Source of the DNA: Pseudomonas atagonensis
GTDB taxonomy: Bacteria > Pseudomonadota > Gammaproteobacteria > Pseudomonadales > Pseudomonadaceae
Reading direction: 5' to 3'
Length of the DNA: 64,000 nt
Assembly (NCBI RefSeq): GCF_011369485.1
Contig: NZ_VXCA01000014.1
Span: 1-64,000 of the forward strand
The position numbers and the translations under genes were made by a program. Position 1 is the first letter of the stretch. Every line of letters starts with the position of its first letter. Shown here piece by piece: positions 44,434 to 53,125 of the stretch. The notes under the pieces were generated by a model that saw nothing but the letters and a program-made list of their open reading frames with translations, searched no databases and was not told where the DNA came from.

Positions 44434-45552
44434 TTATTTCGATCCCGGCCAACCGGCTTTGTCGAGCGCCGCGAGCAAGGTCTCGGCGTCCAGTCCCGGC
44501 ACCGAGTGTCCGTTGCCTTCGGTACTGTCACTGGCAAGCAAGGCGTTGATGATGGCTTCTTCAACCGCCTCGGTGGCCGCCAGAAACAGCTCGCTGATGT
44601 GATCGTTGTTGACCATCCGCAAGCCATCGCAGGTGGGCGCACCTTTGCCTTCGTAGGCGGCGGGCGGAACGTGTTCGTTGCCCGTGGCGAACGCGATGAA
44701 GATGTCGCCGCTGTGGTCTTCATTGCCGCCGCCGGTACGGGCCAGGCCGAGGCTGGCCCGTTGCGCCAGACGCGTGCACTGATGCGGCAGCAACGGCGCG
44801 TCGGTGGCCAGACACACCACAATCGAACCCATGCCCGGATGCGGCAACGAGGCGCGCAGGAACGGTGAATCCTTCTGTTCCATGTAACGCCCGACCGGGT
44901 AGCCGTCGACGCGCAGTTCGCTGCGAATCCCGTGGTTGGCCTGGACGATCGCGCCAACGGTCCAGCCGCCCAGAGCCTTGCTCAAGCGCCGCGACGCGGT
45001 GCCGATGCCGCCCTTGAATTCATGACAGATCATGCCGCTGCCTCCGCCCACCGCACCCTCAACGACTGCGCCGCCGACTGCGTTGCCCATGGCTTCGGCG
45101 ACATGCTCGGGGCGGACATGGAAACCATTGATGTCGTTGAGCAGGCCGTCGAAAGTCTCCAGTACCACCGGCATGTTCCAGTAGAGCCGGCCGTCGTCCG
45201 GTTGTTGTTGGCGATCCAGTGTGATCAGCGCATCACGCACCACGCCGAGGCTGTGAGTGTTGGTGAAAGCAATCGGGCTGGTCAGCAGGCCGGCCTCGCG
45301 AATCCACTCAAGCCCCGTGGCGTCGCCGTTGCCGTTGAGCACGTGGACCCCGGCAAAACACGGTTGCTGATTGGTCGAGCCAAAACGTGGTTCGATCAGA
45401 GTGACGCCGGTGCAAATGTCGCGGCCGGCACTGCTCAGGCCTCGCACATTGCTGTGGCCGACGCGCACGCCCGGCACGTCGGTGATGGCGTTGAGCGGGC
45501 CGGTTGGCAGTTGGCCGATATGGATATCGAGATCGCGGGCACGGGGTTTCAT
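44434..45552 (-). CDS. P1-family aminopeptidase (DmpA-like, self-processing)
   Basis: The 372-residue protein matches L-aminopeptidase/D-esterase DmpA and beta-peptidyl aminopeptidases: NAITDVPGVRVGH at the start, GFHVRPEHVAEAMGNAVGGAVVEGAVGGG, FKGGIGTASR, and GSIVVCLATDAPLL in which the G242-S243 bond corresponds to the autocleavage site making Ser243 the N-terminal nucleophile. These enzymes release N-terminal D-, beta- or L-residues. I use ATG 45552; GTG 45567 is possible. It shares a strand with a polyamine-type binding protein gene across a REP element. Confidence 0.9.
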   Translation of the reverse strand: MKPRARDLDIHIGQLPTGPLNAITDVPGVRVGHSNVRGLSSAGRDICTGVTLIEPRFGSTNQQPCFAGVHVLNGNGDATGLEWIREAGLLTSPIAFTNTHSLGVVRDALITLDRQQQPDDGRLYWNMPVVLETFDGLLNDINGFHVRPEHVAEAMGNAVGGAVVEGAVGGGSGMICHEFKGGIGTASRRLSKALGGWTVGAIVQANHGIRSELRVDGYPVGRYMEQKDSPFLRASLPHPGMGSIVVCLATDAPLLPHQCTRLAQRASLGLARTGGGNEDHSGDIFIAFATGNEHVPPAAYEGKGAPTCDGLRMVNNDHISELFLAATEAVEEAIINALLASDSTEGNGHSVPGLDAETLLAALDKAGWPGSK

Positions 45553-45595
45553 GGATTTCGGTCTCACTGTAAAAATGATTGGTTGAGCACTAACT

Positions 45596-45687
45596 CTGTG
45601 GGAGGGGGCTTGCTCCCGAATGAGGACTGTCAGTTGACGTCGAGGGTGACTGAGCCACCGCCTTCGGGAACAAGCCCCCTCCCACAG
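45596..45687. repeat. REP pair between the aminopeptidase and binding-protein genes
   Basis: Arms at 45596-45620 and 45663-45687 are inverted copies of the GTGGGAGGGGGCTTGCTCCC type, with one mismatch in the right arm. Confidence 0.88.
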
Positions 45688-45711
45688 ATTTTGTGTTTTA
45701 TGACGGGCGGG

Positions 45712-46827
45712 TTACTGGCCGTTTTTGACCTTGCTCCACACCCGCGTGCGTACCCGCTCGATGGCTTTTGGCAGCGGTTCGAGGGTGTACAGCGTGGCCA
45801 TCGCGGTGGCGGACGGATAAACCGCCGGGTTGTCACGAGTCGCTTCGGCGACTAGCGGCGTGGCCGCACGATTGCCGTTCGGGTAGGACAAATGATTGCT
45901 GACCGGGGCGATGACCTCGGGACGCAGCAGGTAGTCGATAAACGCCAGACCCTGAGGGCGATTCGGCGCATCCTTGAGCAGCACCAGGGTGTCGAACCAC
46001 ACAGGCGCGCCTTCCTTGGGCAGGCTGTACGCGATCTTCACGCCGTTGTTGGCCTGTTCGGCGTTGGTCTTGGCTTCCAGCATCGCGCCAGACCAGCCCA
46101 CCGCCACGCAAATATTGCCGTTGGACAGATCGCTGATGAACTTCGACGAATTGAAATAGGCGATGTGCGGGCGCAGTTTCAGCAGCAGCGCTTCGGCTTT
46201 TTTATAGTCTTCAGGGTCGGTGCTGTTGGGTGGCAGCCCCAGATAATGCAAGACCACGGGGAGCATTTCCGACGGCGAATCCAGCATCGCTACACCGCAC
46301 TGGCCGAGTCTGGCGAGGTTGTCTTCGTTGAACACCAGATCCCAGGAGTCCACCGGTGCCTTGTCGCCGAGCGCGGCGCGCACCTTGTCGACGTTGTAGC
46401 CGATGCCGTTGGTGCCCCACAGATAAGGCACGGCGTACTGGTTGCCGGGATCGTTGTTGGCCAGTTTGCTCAACAGATCGTTATCGAGGTTCTTCCAGCC
46501 CGGCAATTGATCGCGGGGTAACGGCGCGAGGGCGCCGGCCTTGATCAGCGTCGGCAGGCTGAAGTTGCTCGCCACCACCACGTCGTAACCGCTGCGGCTG
46601 GTCATCAATTTGCCTTCAAGCACTTCGGCGCTGTCGAAGGTGTCGTACACCGGTTGAATACCGCTGTCGCGCTGGAAATCGTGCAGGGTGTTCGGGCCGA
46701 TGTAGTCGTACCAGTTGTAGACATGCACAGTCGGCGCCTCGCTGGCGCCGGCCGTTGAAACGATGCCCAGCCAGGCCAGCAGGCCGAACTTGATGCTTGA
46801 GTTGATATACCCACGGTGTCGACGCAT
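45712..46827 (-). CDS. Polyamine ABC transporter substrate-binding protein (PotF/SpuD-like)
   Basis: The 371-residue precursor has a signal peptide (about 1-28) and the type 2 binding-protein fold of PotF: VHVYNWYDYIGPNTLHDFQRDSG, YDVVVASNFSLPTLIKAG and VPYLWGTNGIGYN. The Trp and acidic residues that clamp polyamines seem present. No permease or ATPase gene adjoins, so it must work with components encoded elsewhere. A LuxR-type gene is divergent to it. Confidence 0.9.
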   Translation of the reverse strand: MRRHRGYINSSIKFGLLAWLGIVSTAGASEAPTVHVYNWYDYIGPNTLHDFQRDSGIQPVYDTFDSAEVLEGKLMTSRSGYDVVVASNFSLPTLIKAGALAPLPRDQLPGWKNLDNDLLSKLANNDPGNQYAVPYLWGTNGIGYNVDKVRAALGDKAPVDSWDLVFNEDNLARLGQCGVAMLDSPSEMLPVVLHYLGLPPNSTDPEDYKKAEALLLKLRPHIAYFNSSKFISDLSNGNICVAVGWSGAMLEAKTNAEQANNGVKIAYSLPKEGAPVWFDTLVLLKDAPNRPQGLAFIDYLLRPEVIAPVSNHLSYPNGNRAATPLVAEATRDNPAVYPSATAMATLYTLEPLPKAIERVRTRVWSKVKNGQ

Positions 46828-46937
46828 GATGCGGCACTCCTGGCCTGTGCAGGCCGGTGAGGAACAGGAGTGGTCAGCCTATAGGCGTGATCGCGCCTGA
46901 CCCATTCCCATCATGGGTTACTCAAAAGGGGTAGTGC

Positions 46938-47717
46938 GTGGACGCGTTGTTGCAGGAATTGCCGGTGCATCAAAGTCTGGCGCGGGTATTTGCAAGCATC
47001 GGTCAGGACACTTTCTGGCGAGCGCTGGTGGACACCTTGCGCCTGCTGGTGCCGCTGGATAACGCGTTGGTCGCCTTGATGAGCGCAGGGCAGACGCCGC
47101 AGTTGCTGATCGACTTCGACAGCAAGGGTGGCGCCGACGAGCAGAAGGAACTGGCCGGTTACTGCGCGGGTATGTACCTGCTCGATCCGTTTTATCAAGC
47201 CGCCGCGACCGGCATTGCCGATGGTTTGCACAGCCTCGCCAGCGTCGCGCCGGACCAGTTTCTGCACAGCGAGTATTACCAGAGCTACTTTCGCTCGGTG
47301 GTCGGCGAGGACGAGTTGCAGTTCATGATTAACGTCGAGGGCGGTGTGCTGGGATTGTCGCTGGGGCGCTTACAGGCATTTGATCTGGCGGAGCAGGGCA
47401 GGCTGCTGTGCGTGCGTGACTGGGTGCTGGCGGCGATGCGTCGCCACGTGCAACTGCTACCGCCACAAGGTAGCGGCGTTGAAACAGTGGTCGGTGATCT
47501 GGCGACTCTGCTCGATCGCTTCGACGCCCGCCTGACCGCGCGTGAAATCGACACCGCACGGCTGATTCTGCAAGGGTTCTCCAGCAAGGCGATGGCCCAG
47601 CAGATGGGGATTTCGCCGGAGACCGTGAAGGTGCACCGGCGCAACCTGTACCAAAAACTCAACGTCAACGGGCATGGCGAGCTGTTCGCGCTGGTGTTGC
47701 GGCCACTCACTGCCTGA
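46938..47717 (+). CDS. LuxR-type helix-turn-helix regulator
   Basis: The 259-residue protein has an N-terminal domain without a recognised fold and a C-terminal LuxR HTH (about 195-255; LTAREIDTARLILQGFSSKAMAQQMGISPETVKVHRRNLYQKL). The acyl-homoserine lactone pocket residues are not evident. GTG 46938 is preceded by AAGGGG. It is divergent from the polyamine-binding protein gene and probably regulates it, perhaps with the aminopeptidase. Confidence 0.87.
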   Translation: MDALLQELPVHQSLARVFASIGQDTFWRALVDTLRLLVPLDNALVALMSAGQTPQLLIDFDSKGGADEQKELAGYCAGMYLLDPFYQAAATGIADGLHSLASVAPDQFLHSEYYQSYFRSVVGEDELQFMINVEGGVLGLSLGRLQAFDLAEQGRLLCVRDWVLAAMRRHVQLLPPQGSGVETVVGDLATLLDRFDARLTAREIDTARLILQGFSSKAMAQQMGISPETVKVHRRNLYQKLNVNGHGELFALVLRPLTA

Positions 47718-47732
47718 TACACCACCAAACCC

Positions 47733-47820
47733 TGTGGGAGCGGGCTTGCTCGCGAAGGCGTCGGTCAAACCAGTATGTGTTACCTGACAGGATGCTTTCG
47801 CGAGCAAGCCCGCTCCCACA
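47733..47820. repeat. REP pair between the LuxR and methyltransferase genes
   Basis: Arms at 47733-47756 and 47797-47820 are perfect inverted copies of the GTGGGAGCGGGCTTGCTCGC type. Confidence 0.9.
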
Positions 47821-47835
47821 TTGGGCTGAGGCGTG

Positions 47836-48777
47836 TCAGATGTTGCGTTTGAAGATCAAAGCCTTCAAGCCACTTTGCGGATCAACATCCGGAAACTCCG
47901 GCGGATTTTCCAGTCGCTGCTCGAAGCGCAGCCCCGGCGCTTCCTGCGTAACGCCCTCAATCAAAAAGTCCGGGCCAAACGACGGATCGTTCATGCACGC
48001 CAGCACCGTGCCGTTTGCCGTCAGCAGTTCCGGCAAGCGGCGCAGTACGCGCTGGTAATCCTTGGTCAACAGGAAGCTGCCTTTCTGGAACGACGGCGGG
48101 TCGATGATCACCAGATCGTACGGGCCGCTGTTGATCACCTTGCCCCAGGACTTGAACAGGTCGTGGCCGAGGAAACTGACTTTGCTCAGGTCATGGCCGT
48201 TCAAGCGGTGATTGTCGCGACCACGGCTCAATGCTGCGCGCGACATGTCGAGGTTGACCACATGGCTGGCGCCACCCTCGATGGCTGCCACGGAAAAACC
48301 GCAGGTGTAAGCGAACAGGTTCAGAACACGCTGACCGCCGGCCTGTTCGCGTACCCAGTTGCGCCCGTAGCGCATGTCGAGAAACAGTCCGGCATTCTGT
48401 TTGCGGCCCAGATCGACCCGATACTGCAAGCCGCCCTCGATGATAGTCATTTCATCAATTTCGTTCCCCAGCAGCCATTCGGCGGTGCTTTGCGGCAGGT
48501 AGCGATGCTGGATCAGCAACGTGTGCGCGGCGGATTGCTGCCATTGGGCCGAACCGGTGATCGCCAGCAGCAGGCGCTTGAGGTCTTCGAGCTGATCCGC
48601 TGCCGGTTCCTTGAACAGCGACACCAGCACCACGCCTTGCAGCCAGTCCACGGTCAATTGCTCCAGCCCGGGCCAGCAGCGCCCACGGCCATGAAACAGT
48701 CGGCGTGTCTCCGCTGGCGCCGAGGTCAGCGCGGTGAGCAGGTGGGCTTGGAGGAGGGCGAGGGCTTGAGGGTTCAT
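47836..48777 (-). CDS. Class I SAM-dependent methyltransferase (RlmI/RlmK-like)
   Basis: The 313-residue protein shows the SAM-binding motif VLNLFAYTCGFSVAAIEGGA, NLDMSRAALSRGRDN and the catalytic DPPSF (YDLVIIDPPSFQKG) typical of RlmI-, RlmKL-C-terminal- and YccW-like enzymes that methylate 23S rRNA cytosine or guanine. It lacks the PUA domain of RlmI, so its target is not certain. It lies between REP elements as a single-gene unit. Confidence 0.85.
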   Translation of the reverse strand: MNPQALALLQAHLLTALTSAPAETRRLFHGRGRCWPGLEQLTVDWLQGVVLVSLFKEPAADQLEDLKRLLLAITGSAQWQQSAAHTLLIQHRYLPQSTAEWLLGNEIDEMTIIEGGLQYRVDLGRKQNAGLFLDMRYGRNWVREQAGGQRVLNLFAYTCGFSVAAIEGGASHVVNLDMSRAALSRGRDNHRLNGHDLSKVSFLGHDLFKSWGKVINSGPYDLVIIDPPSFQKGSFLLTKDYQRVLRRLPELLTANGTVLACMNDPSFGPDFLIEGVTQEAPGLRFEQRLENPPEFPDVDPQSGLKALIFKRNI

Positions 48778-48965
48778 CGAGGGGGATCGGCCAGCAAAAG
48801 GGCGGGCATTTTAACCACAAATACCGGCGAGTGCCGGGTCGCCGCGCAGGGCTTGTTGAAAAGTCCTGTATCAAAAATGAATTTCTGCAGAACCCGTCGC
48901 TCATACCAGATAAGCAGCGGATTCAAGCCGCTAAATCGTTAATGCAAAAGCGGGAGTGCAAGTTC

Positions 48966-49379
48966 ATGTGCCCAACACCAACGGCGAACGCGCACCTTCC
49001 TGGCGGGTTGATTCTGGTGGTAGAGGATGATCCGTTGATTCTGGAGTTTCTCTGCGAAATTCTTCAGGAGGAAGGTTTCACGGTCGAGCCACAGACCAGC
49101 GCTGACGCGGCGTCGGTTTATCTGGAAGAGCATGCGCCGGAAGTGGGGTTGTTATTGACCGACATCACCATGCCCGGCCTGCTCAATGGTGCGGATCTGG
49201 CCAATCTGGTCGGTGACCGCTGGCCAGACAAACCGGTCATGGTCATGTCCGGTTATGAGACGCCGGAAACCTCGGGGGTCAAGCATCCCGTCGCGTTTAT
49301 CAAGAAGCCCTGGGCCATCGGTCAGTTGCTCGACTGCGTGGACAGCGCCTTCAAATCCAAGGCGCCACGCCTGCACTGA
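48966..49379 (+). CDS. Stand-alone response-regulator receiver protein
   Basis: The 137-residue protein is a single REC domain: LILVVEDDPLIL (acid pocket), LLLTDITMPG with the phosphoacceptor Asp66, VMVMSGYE, and the conserved Lys in FIKKPW. There is no output domain, as in CheY-like or phosphotransfer proteins. I choose ATG 48966 with GGGAG upstream; ATG 48942 has no ribosome binding site. No histidine kinase gene is adjacent. Confidence 0.88.
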   Translation: MCPTPTANAHLPGGLILVVEDDPLILEFLCEILQEEGFTVEPQTSADAASVYLEEHAPEVGLLLTDITMPGLLNGADLANLVGDRWPDKPVMVMSGYETPETSGVKHPVAFIKKPWAIGQLLDCVDSAFKSKAPRLH

Positions 49380-49446
49380 GACGTTGGGTGAAACGGTTGG
49401 GCAAATGCTACATTGCCCGACCCCCCATGCCTGAGGATGCGAGCCC

Positions 49447-50115
49447 TTGTCTGCTCACGATTGTGTTTTTGACCGCGCGTTCGGCGCGTTTCTGTTCGAC
49501 ATGGACGGCACCGTCCTCAACTCCATCGCCGCTGCCGAGCGGATCTGGTCGGCCTGGGCCGTGCGTCATGGCGTGGATGTCGCGGCGTTTCTGCCGACCA
49601 TTCACGGCGTGCGGGCCATCGACACCATCAAGCGCCTGAACCTGCCCGGGGTCGATGCCGAGGCGCAAGCCGCGTTCATTACCGTAGCGGAAATTGACGA
49701 TGTTGAAGGTATTGTCGAGATTCCCGGCGCGGCGGCGTTTCTCAAAACGTTGCCGGCGGATCGCTGGGCCATGGTCACTTCGGCGCCACGGGATCTGGCG
49801 TTGCGGCGCATGGCGGCGGCGGGGATTCCACAGCCTGCGGTGATGGTGACGGCCGAGGACGTGCAGGCCGGCAAGCCTGACCCGGCCGGTTATAGATTGG
49901 CGGCAAAGCGTCTGGGACTTGAACCTGGCGACTGCCTGATCTTCGAAGACGCCACGGTCGGCATTCAGGCCGCTGAAGCCGCCGGTGCGCCGCTGATAAT
50001 CATCACCACGACGCATCAGCATCCGCTGGAAACCGCCCATGCAACACTGGCCAGTTACGAAGCGGTCAGCGTCAAAATTGACAGCGAAGGCAGGCTCTAC
50101 CTGCAAAAGACCTGA
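49447..50115 (+). CDS. HAD-superfamily sugar phosphatase, TTG start
   Basis: The 222-residue protein has HAD motif I FLFDMDGTVLNS, motif II VTSAPR, the Lys in GKPDP and motif III LIFEDATVGIQAA. It resembles beta-phosphoglucomutase-like and YfbT/YniC-type hexose phosphatases. The best start is TTG 49447, with GAGGA ten bases upstream, because no ATG or GTG lies before motif I. The natural substrate is unknown. Confidence 0.82.
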   Translation: MSAHDCVFDRAFGAFLFDMDGTVLNSIAAAERIWSAWAVRHGVDVAAFLPTIHGVRAIDTIKRLNLPGVDAEAQAAFITVAEIDDVEGIVEIPGAAAFLKTLPADRWAMVTSAPRDLALRRMAAAGIPQPAVMVTAEDVQAGKPDPAGYRLAAKRLGLEPGDCLIFEDATVGIQAAEAAGAPLIIITTTHQHPLETAHATLASYEAVSVKIDSEGRLYLQKT

Positions 50116-50129
50116 AGCCACGCTGGTTT

Positions 50130-50217
50130 TGTGGGAGCGGGCTTGCTCGCGAAGGCTGCTTGTCAGTGAAACAGTTGTCGCTGACACACCGCTTTCGCGA
50201 GCAAGCCCGCTCCCACA
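50130..50217. repeat. REP pair between the HAD and ICMT-like genes
   Basis: Arms at 50130-50153 and 50194-50217 are perfect inverted copies of the GTGGGAGCGGGCTTGCTCGC type. Confidence 0.9.
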
Positions 50218-50238
50218 GGAATCTGCTGTGATCTTCAG

Positions 50239-50898
50239 TCAGTAAATGCCTGGTAGAAGCCGCCAGCTTCGGGCGCAGTAGGCGTCGTATTCGGCGCCAA
50301 ACTGGCCGCGCAGCAGTGTTTCTTCGGAATGAATCCGCGCGATCAGCGGGATCAGCGTCAACGCCGCCAGCAACAACCCCGCCACCGACCGAAACGCCAG
50401 CGCCCAGCCCACGGCATTGACCACAAGTCCCAGATAACTCGGGTTGCGCAGCCGCCGGTAGATGCCGTCAGTGACCAGCCGATGGCCCGGTTGAATCGCC
50501 ACCAGCCCACTGAACCGTCGCCCCAGCACGAACACTGGCCACAAGCGCAACGCCCCGCCGATGATAAACAGCAACGCGCCGAGCCAGCGCACCCCCTCGC
50601 CGCCAAACGTCCAGACATTCACCCGATCGCAATACGCCGGCAGGAAACCACTGACAAGACCAATCACCCCGAACGCCGGAATCACCCAGCGATTGGCCCG
50701 GTCCTCACGCTCGCCGGAACTCAGGTTGACCTCGGTAAACAACGAGGCCACCACCATCGCCACCGTCGCCAGTGCAACCACCACCAGCGAACCGTGGGAG
50801 AAGAATATCGCCACGCCGCCGATACCCCACACCGCCAGGCCGAGATAGGCGAGGGTGGCGAGTATTGCGACGACGGTCATTTGCGCAGACATTTTCAT
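50239..50898 (-). CDS. Isoprenylcysteine/phospholipid methyltransferase-like membrane protein
   Basis: The 219-residue protein has five or six membrane segments and the ICMT/PEMT motif: GIYRRLRNPSYLGL, then SEETLLRGQFGAEYDAYCARSWRLLPGIY near the C-terminus. In bacteria such proteins may methylate lipids or unknown acceptors. Start ATG 50898 could shift to ATG 50889 or 50880. It is a single-gene unit. Confidence 0.82.
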   Translation of the reverse strand: MKMSAQMTVVAILATLAYLGLAVWGIGGVAIFFSHGSLVVVALATVAMVVASLFTEVNLSSGEREDRANRWVIPAFGVIGLVSGFLPAYCDRVNVWTFGGEGVRWLGALLFIIGGALRLWPVFVLGRRFSGLVAIQPGHRLVTDGIYRRLRNPSYLGLVVNAVGWALAFRSVAGLLLAALTLIPLIARIHSEETLLRGQFGAEYDAYCARSWRLLPGIY

Positions 50899-51015
50899 GA
50901 TCAGCTCATCGACGAGGCTGTTCCTTGCAGTGTAGTGCGAGACCGACCATCAGGCGCCGCCCCTTGTGGAAGGGGTTTGCTCCCACAAGGATTGGCGTGC
51001 GGCCGCAAATCCGTT

Positions 51016-51104
51016 TGTGGGAGGGGGCTTGCTCCCGAATGCGGCAGGTCAATCGACGGCGATACTGGATATGGAATTGCCTTCGCGAGCAAGCCCGCTC
51101 CCAC
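51016..51104. repeat. Mixed-type REP pair overlapping the 3' end of the LysR gene
   Basis: The left arm (51016-51039) is of the GGGGGCTTGCTCCC type and the right arm (51082-51104) is of the CGCGAGCAAGCCCGC type, so the pair is not a perfect inverted repeat. A shorter related element lies at about 50963-50990. The right arm lies inside the LysR coding sequence. Confidence 0.8.
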
Positions 51105-51990
51105 GGGGGACGGGGTCGGTGAGGACTTTTCTGAAGGTTTCGACCAGCGGCCGCAAATTGATTCGATGCCAGGCGGCCCACAACGGCGTGGTAAACGCCA
51201 GCCATGGCACTTCGCGCAACACCACGCCCGGCGGGGCGTTACGGCTCAAACCTTTCTGAATCATCGCAATGCCCAGCCCAGACGCCACCAGGCCCAGCGC
51301 GGTAAACGGCTCGCTCGCCTGCATGCGTACATCCGGGGTGAAGCCTGCGCGAATGCAGGCGCTGACGAACGCGTCGCCGGCATCCTGCCGGGGCTGTACG
51401 CCAATCCATTCCTGATCGGCCAGATCCTGCGGACTCAATACCACTTTCGCGGCCAACGGATGCTGTTCCGGCAATGCCAGTAACATCGGATCATCCAGCA
51501 CCTGAAACCCCAACAGATCCGGGTCGTCATCGGTCGGCGGTTCGCTCACCAGCGCGATATCGAGACTACGCTGACGCAGGCCTTCCAGTTGCTCCGCCGA
51601 ACTCAGGTTGTACAGCGCGACATGCACATTCGGGCGATCCACCCGCAACACGCGCAAGGCATTGGGCAGGACGCCGGCGTGCATCGCGTTCTCGATGTAG
51701 CCGATGCACAACCCGCCTTCTTCGCCCCGGCCCAGCCGTTTGCCGAGGGATTCCAGGCGATTGGCGTGGGTTAGCAGGGCACGGGTTTCCGCGAGGAAAG
51801 TCTGGCCGTCGCGGGTCAGGCGAATGCGTTGCTGGCTGCGCTCGAACAGCGTGAGGCCCAGGCGTTCTTCAAGCTGAGCGATCTGCCGGCTCAGCGGCGA
51901 TTGGGAAATATGCAGGCGTTCGGCCGCGCGGCCGACGTGTTCCTCCTCGGCGACGGCGACGAAGTAGCGCAATTGGCGGATGTCGATCAT
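51049..51990 (-). CDS. LysR-family transcriptional regulator
   Basis: The 313-residue protein has an N-terminal LysR HTH (about residues 1-60; MIDIRQLRYFVAVAEEEHVGRAAERLHISQSPLSRQI) and a periplasmic-binding-protein-like effector domain. The last about 20 residues (PRGSGLAREG and following) are encoded by the REP element at 51082-51104, so the natural C-terminus has been replaced or extended. I start at ATG 51990. It is divergent from the aldo-keto reductase operon and probably controls it. Confidence 0.9.
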   Translation of the reverse strand: MIDIRQLRYFVAVAEEEHVGRAAERLHISQSPLSRQIAQLEERLGLTLFERSQQRIRLTRDGQTFLAETRALLTHANRLESLGKRLGRGEEGGLCIGYIENAMHAGVLPNALRVLRVDRPNVHVALYNLSSAEQLEGLRQRSLDIALVSEPPTDDDPDLLGFQVLDDPMLLALPEQHPLAAKVVLSPQDLADQEWIGVQPRQDAGDAFVSACIRAGFTPDVRMQASEPFTALGLVASGLGIAMIQKGLSRNAPPGVVLREVPWLAFTTPLWAAWHRINLRPLVETFRKVLTDPVPRGSGLAREGNSISSIAVD

Positions 51991-52102
51991 GTCAGACCTC
52001 TGAGGACTCAAGTTCTGCGCATTATGTCTTGGACGGTCTAGGCGTCGCAATCTAGGATCTGCTCAACGGTCACGCAGACCCGCAACGAATGAGGACAATC
52101 CA

Positions 52103-53125
52103 ATGAGTTTGAAGGACAAACTGCCCGGCCAACTGGGCTTCGGCACCGCACCACTGGGCAACATGTTTCGCGCCATTCCCGAAGATGAAGCGCAGGCCAC
52201 CGTGCATGCCGCATGGGCTGCCGGCGTGCGGTATTTCGACACCGCGCCGTTCTACGGCTCGGGTCTGTCGGAGATTCGCCTGGGTGAAGCGCTCAAGCAG
52301 TACAACCGTAATGACTACGTTTTGAGCAGCAAAGTCGGCCGGGTGATTCTCGACGAAGTCGAAGACGCGGCTGCCCGGGATCTGGGCGAAAAAAGCGGTG
52401 TGTTCGAGCACGGCCGCCCTAATAAAATCATCAACGACTACAGCGCCGATGCGACCCTGCGCTCGATTGAAGACAGCCTCAAGCGTCTGCAAACCGATCG
52501 CCTCGACATCGTCTGGGTGCACGACATCGCTCAGGACTTCTACGGCGATCAGTGGCTGGAGTACTTCAATCAGGCCCGCACTGGCGCGTTCAAAGTGCTC
52601 ACGCGGCTGCGCGAAGAGGGCGTGATCAAGGGGTGGGGGCTGGGTGTCAACAAGGTCGAGCCGTGTGAACTGACCCTCGACCTGACTGAAGCGCAACCCG
52701 ATGGTTTCTTGCTTGCCGGGCGCTACACGCTGCTCGACCACGAACGCCCGTTGCAACGCCTGATGGAGTCGGCGCGGGTGCAAAACGTCGAAATCGTTGT
52801 CGGTGGCCCTTACAGCTCGGGGATTCTGGCCGGTGGCGTGCACTTCGAGTATCAGAAGGCCAGCCCGGAAATTATTGCCAAAGTCGGGCAGATCCAGCGT
52901 ATCGCCGCTACTTTTAACGTCGATGTAAAAGCCGCTGCCCTGCAATTCTCCCTGGCCAACCCAGCGGTCGCCGCCGTAATCCCCGGCGCCAGCAAACCGG
53001 GGCGCATCGCCGAAGACGTCGCTGCGCTGTCGGCGACTATTCCCGCCGGTTTCTGGCAGGCCATGCGTGATGCAAATCTGGTGTCCGAACGTGCACCATT
53101 ACCTATCGATGAGGTGAAAGCATGA
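52103..53125 (+). CDS. Aldo/keto reductase
   Basis: The 340-residue protein is a TIM-barrel AKR: GFGTAPLGNMF, the catalytic YFDTAPFYGSG (Asp and Tyr), SSKVGR (Lys) and DIVWVHDI (His). It resembles D-threo-aldose 1-dehydrogenase, L-fucose dehydrogenase and pyridoxal dehydrogenase-like members. It overlaps the following SDR gene by four bases, forming an operon with it and an SRPBCC protein. Confidence 0.88.
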   Translation: MSLKDKLPGQLGFGTAPLGNMFRAIPEDEAQATVHAAWAAGVRYFDTAPFYGSGLSEIRLGEALKQYNRNDYVLSSKVGRVILDEVEDAAARDLGEKSGVFEHGRPNKIINDYSADATLRSIEDSLKRLQTDRLDIVWVHDIAQDFYGDQWLEYFNQARTGAFKVLTRLREEGVIKGWGLGVNKVEPCELTLDLTEAQPDGFLLAGRYTLLDHERPLQRLMESARVQNVEIVVGGPYSSGILAGGVHFEYQKASPEIIAKVGQIQRIAATFNVDVKAAALQFSLANPAVAAVIPGASKPGRIAEDVAALSATIPAGFWQAMRDANLVSERAPLPIDEVKA

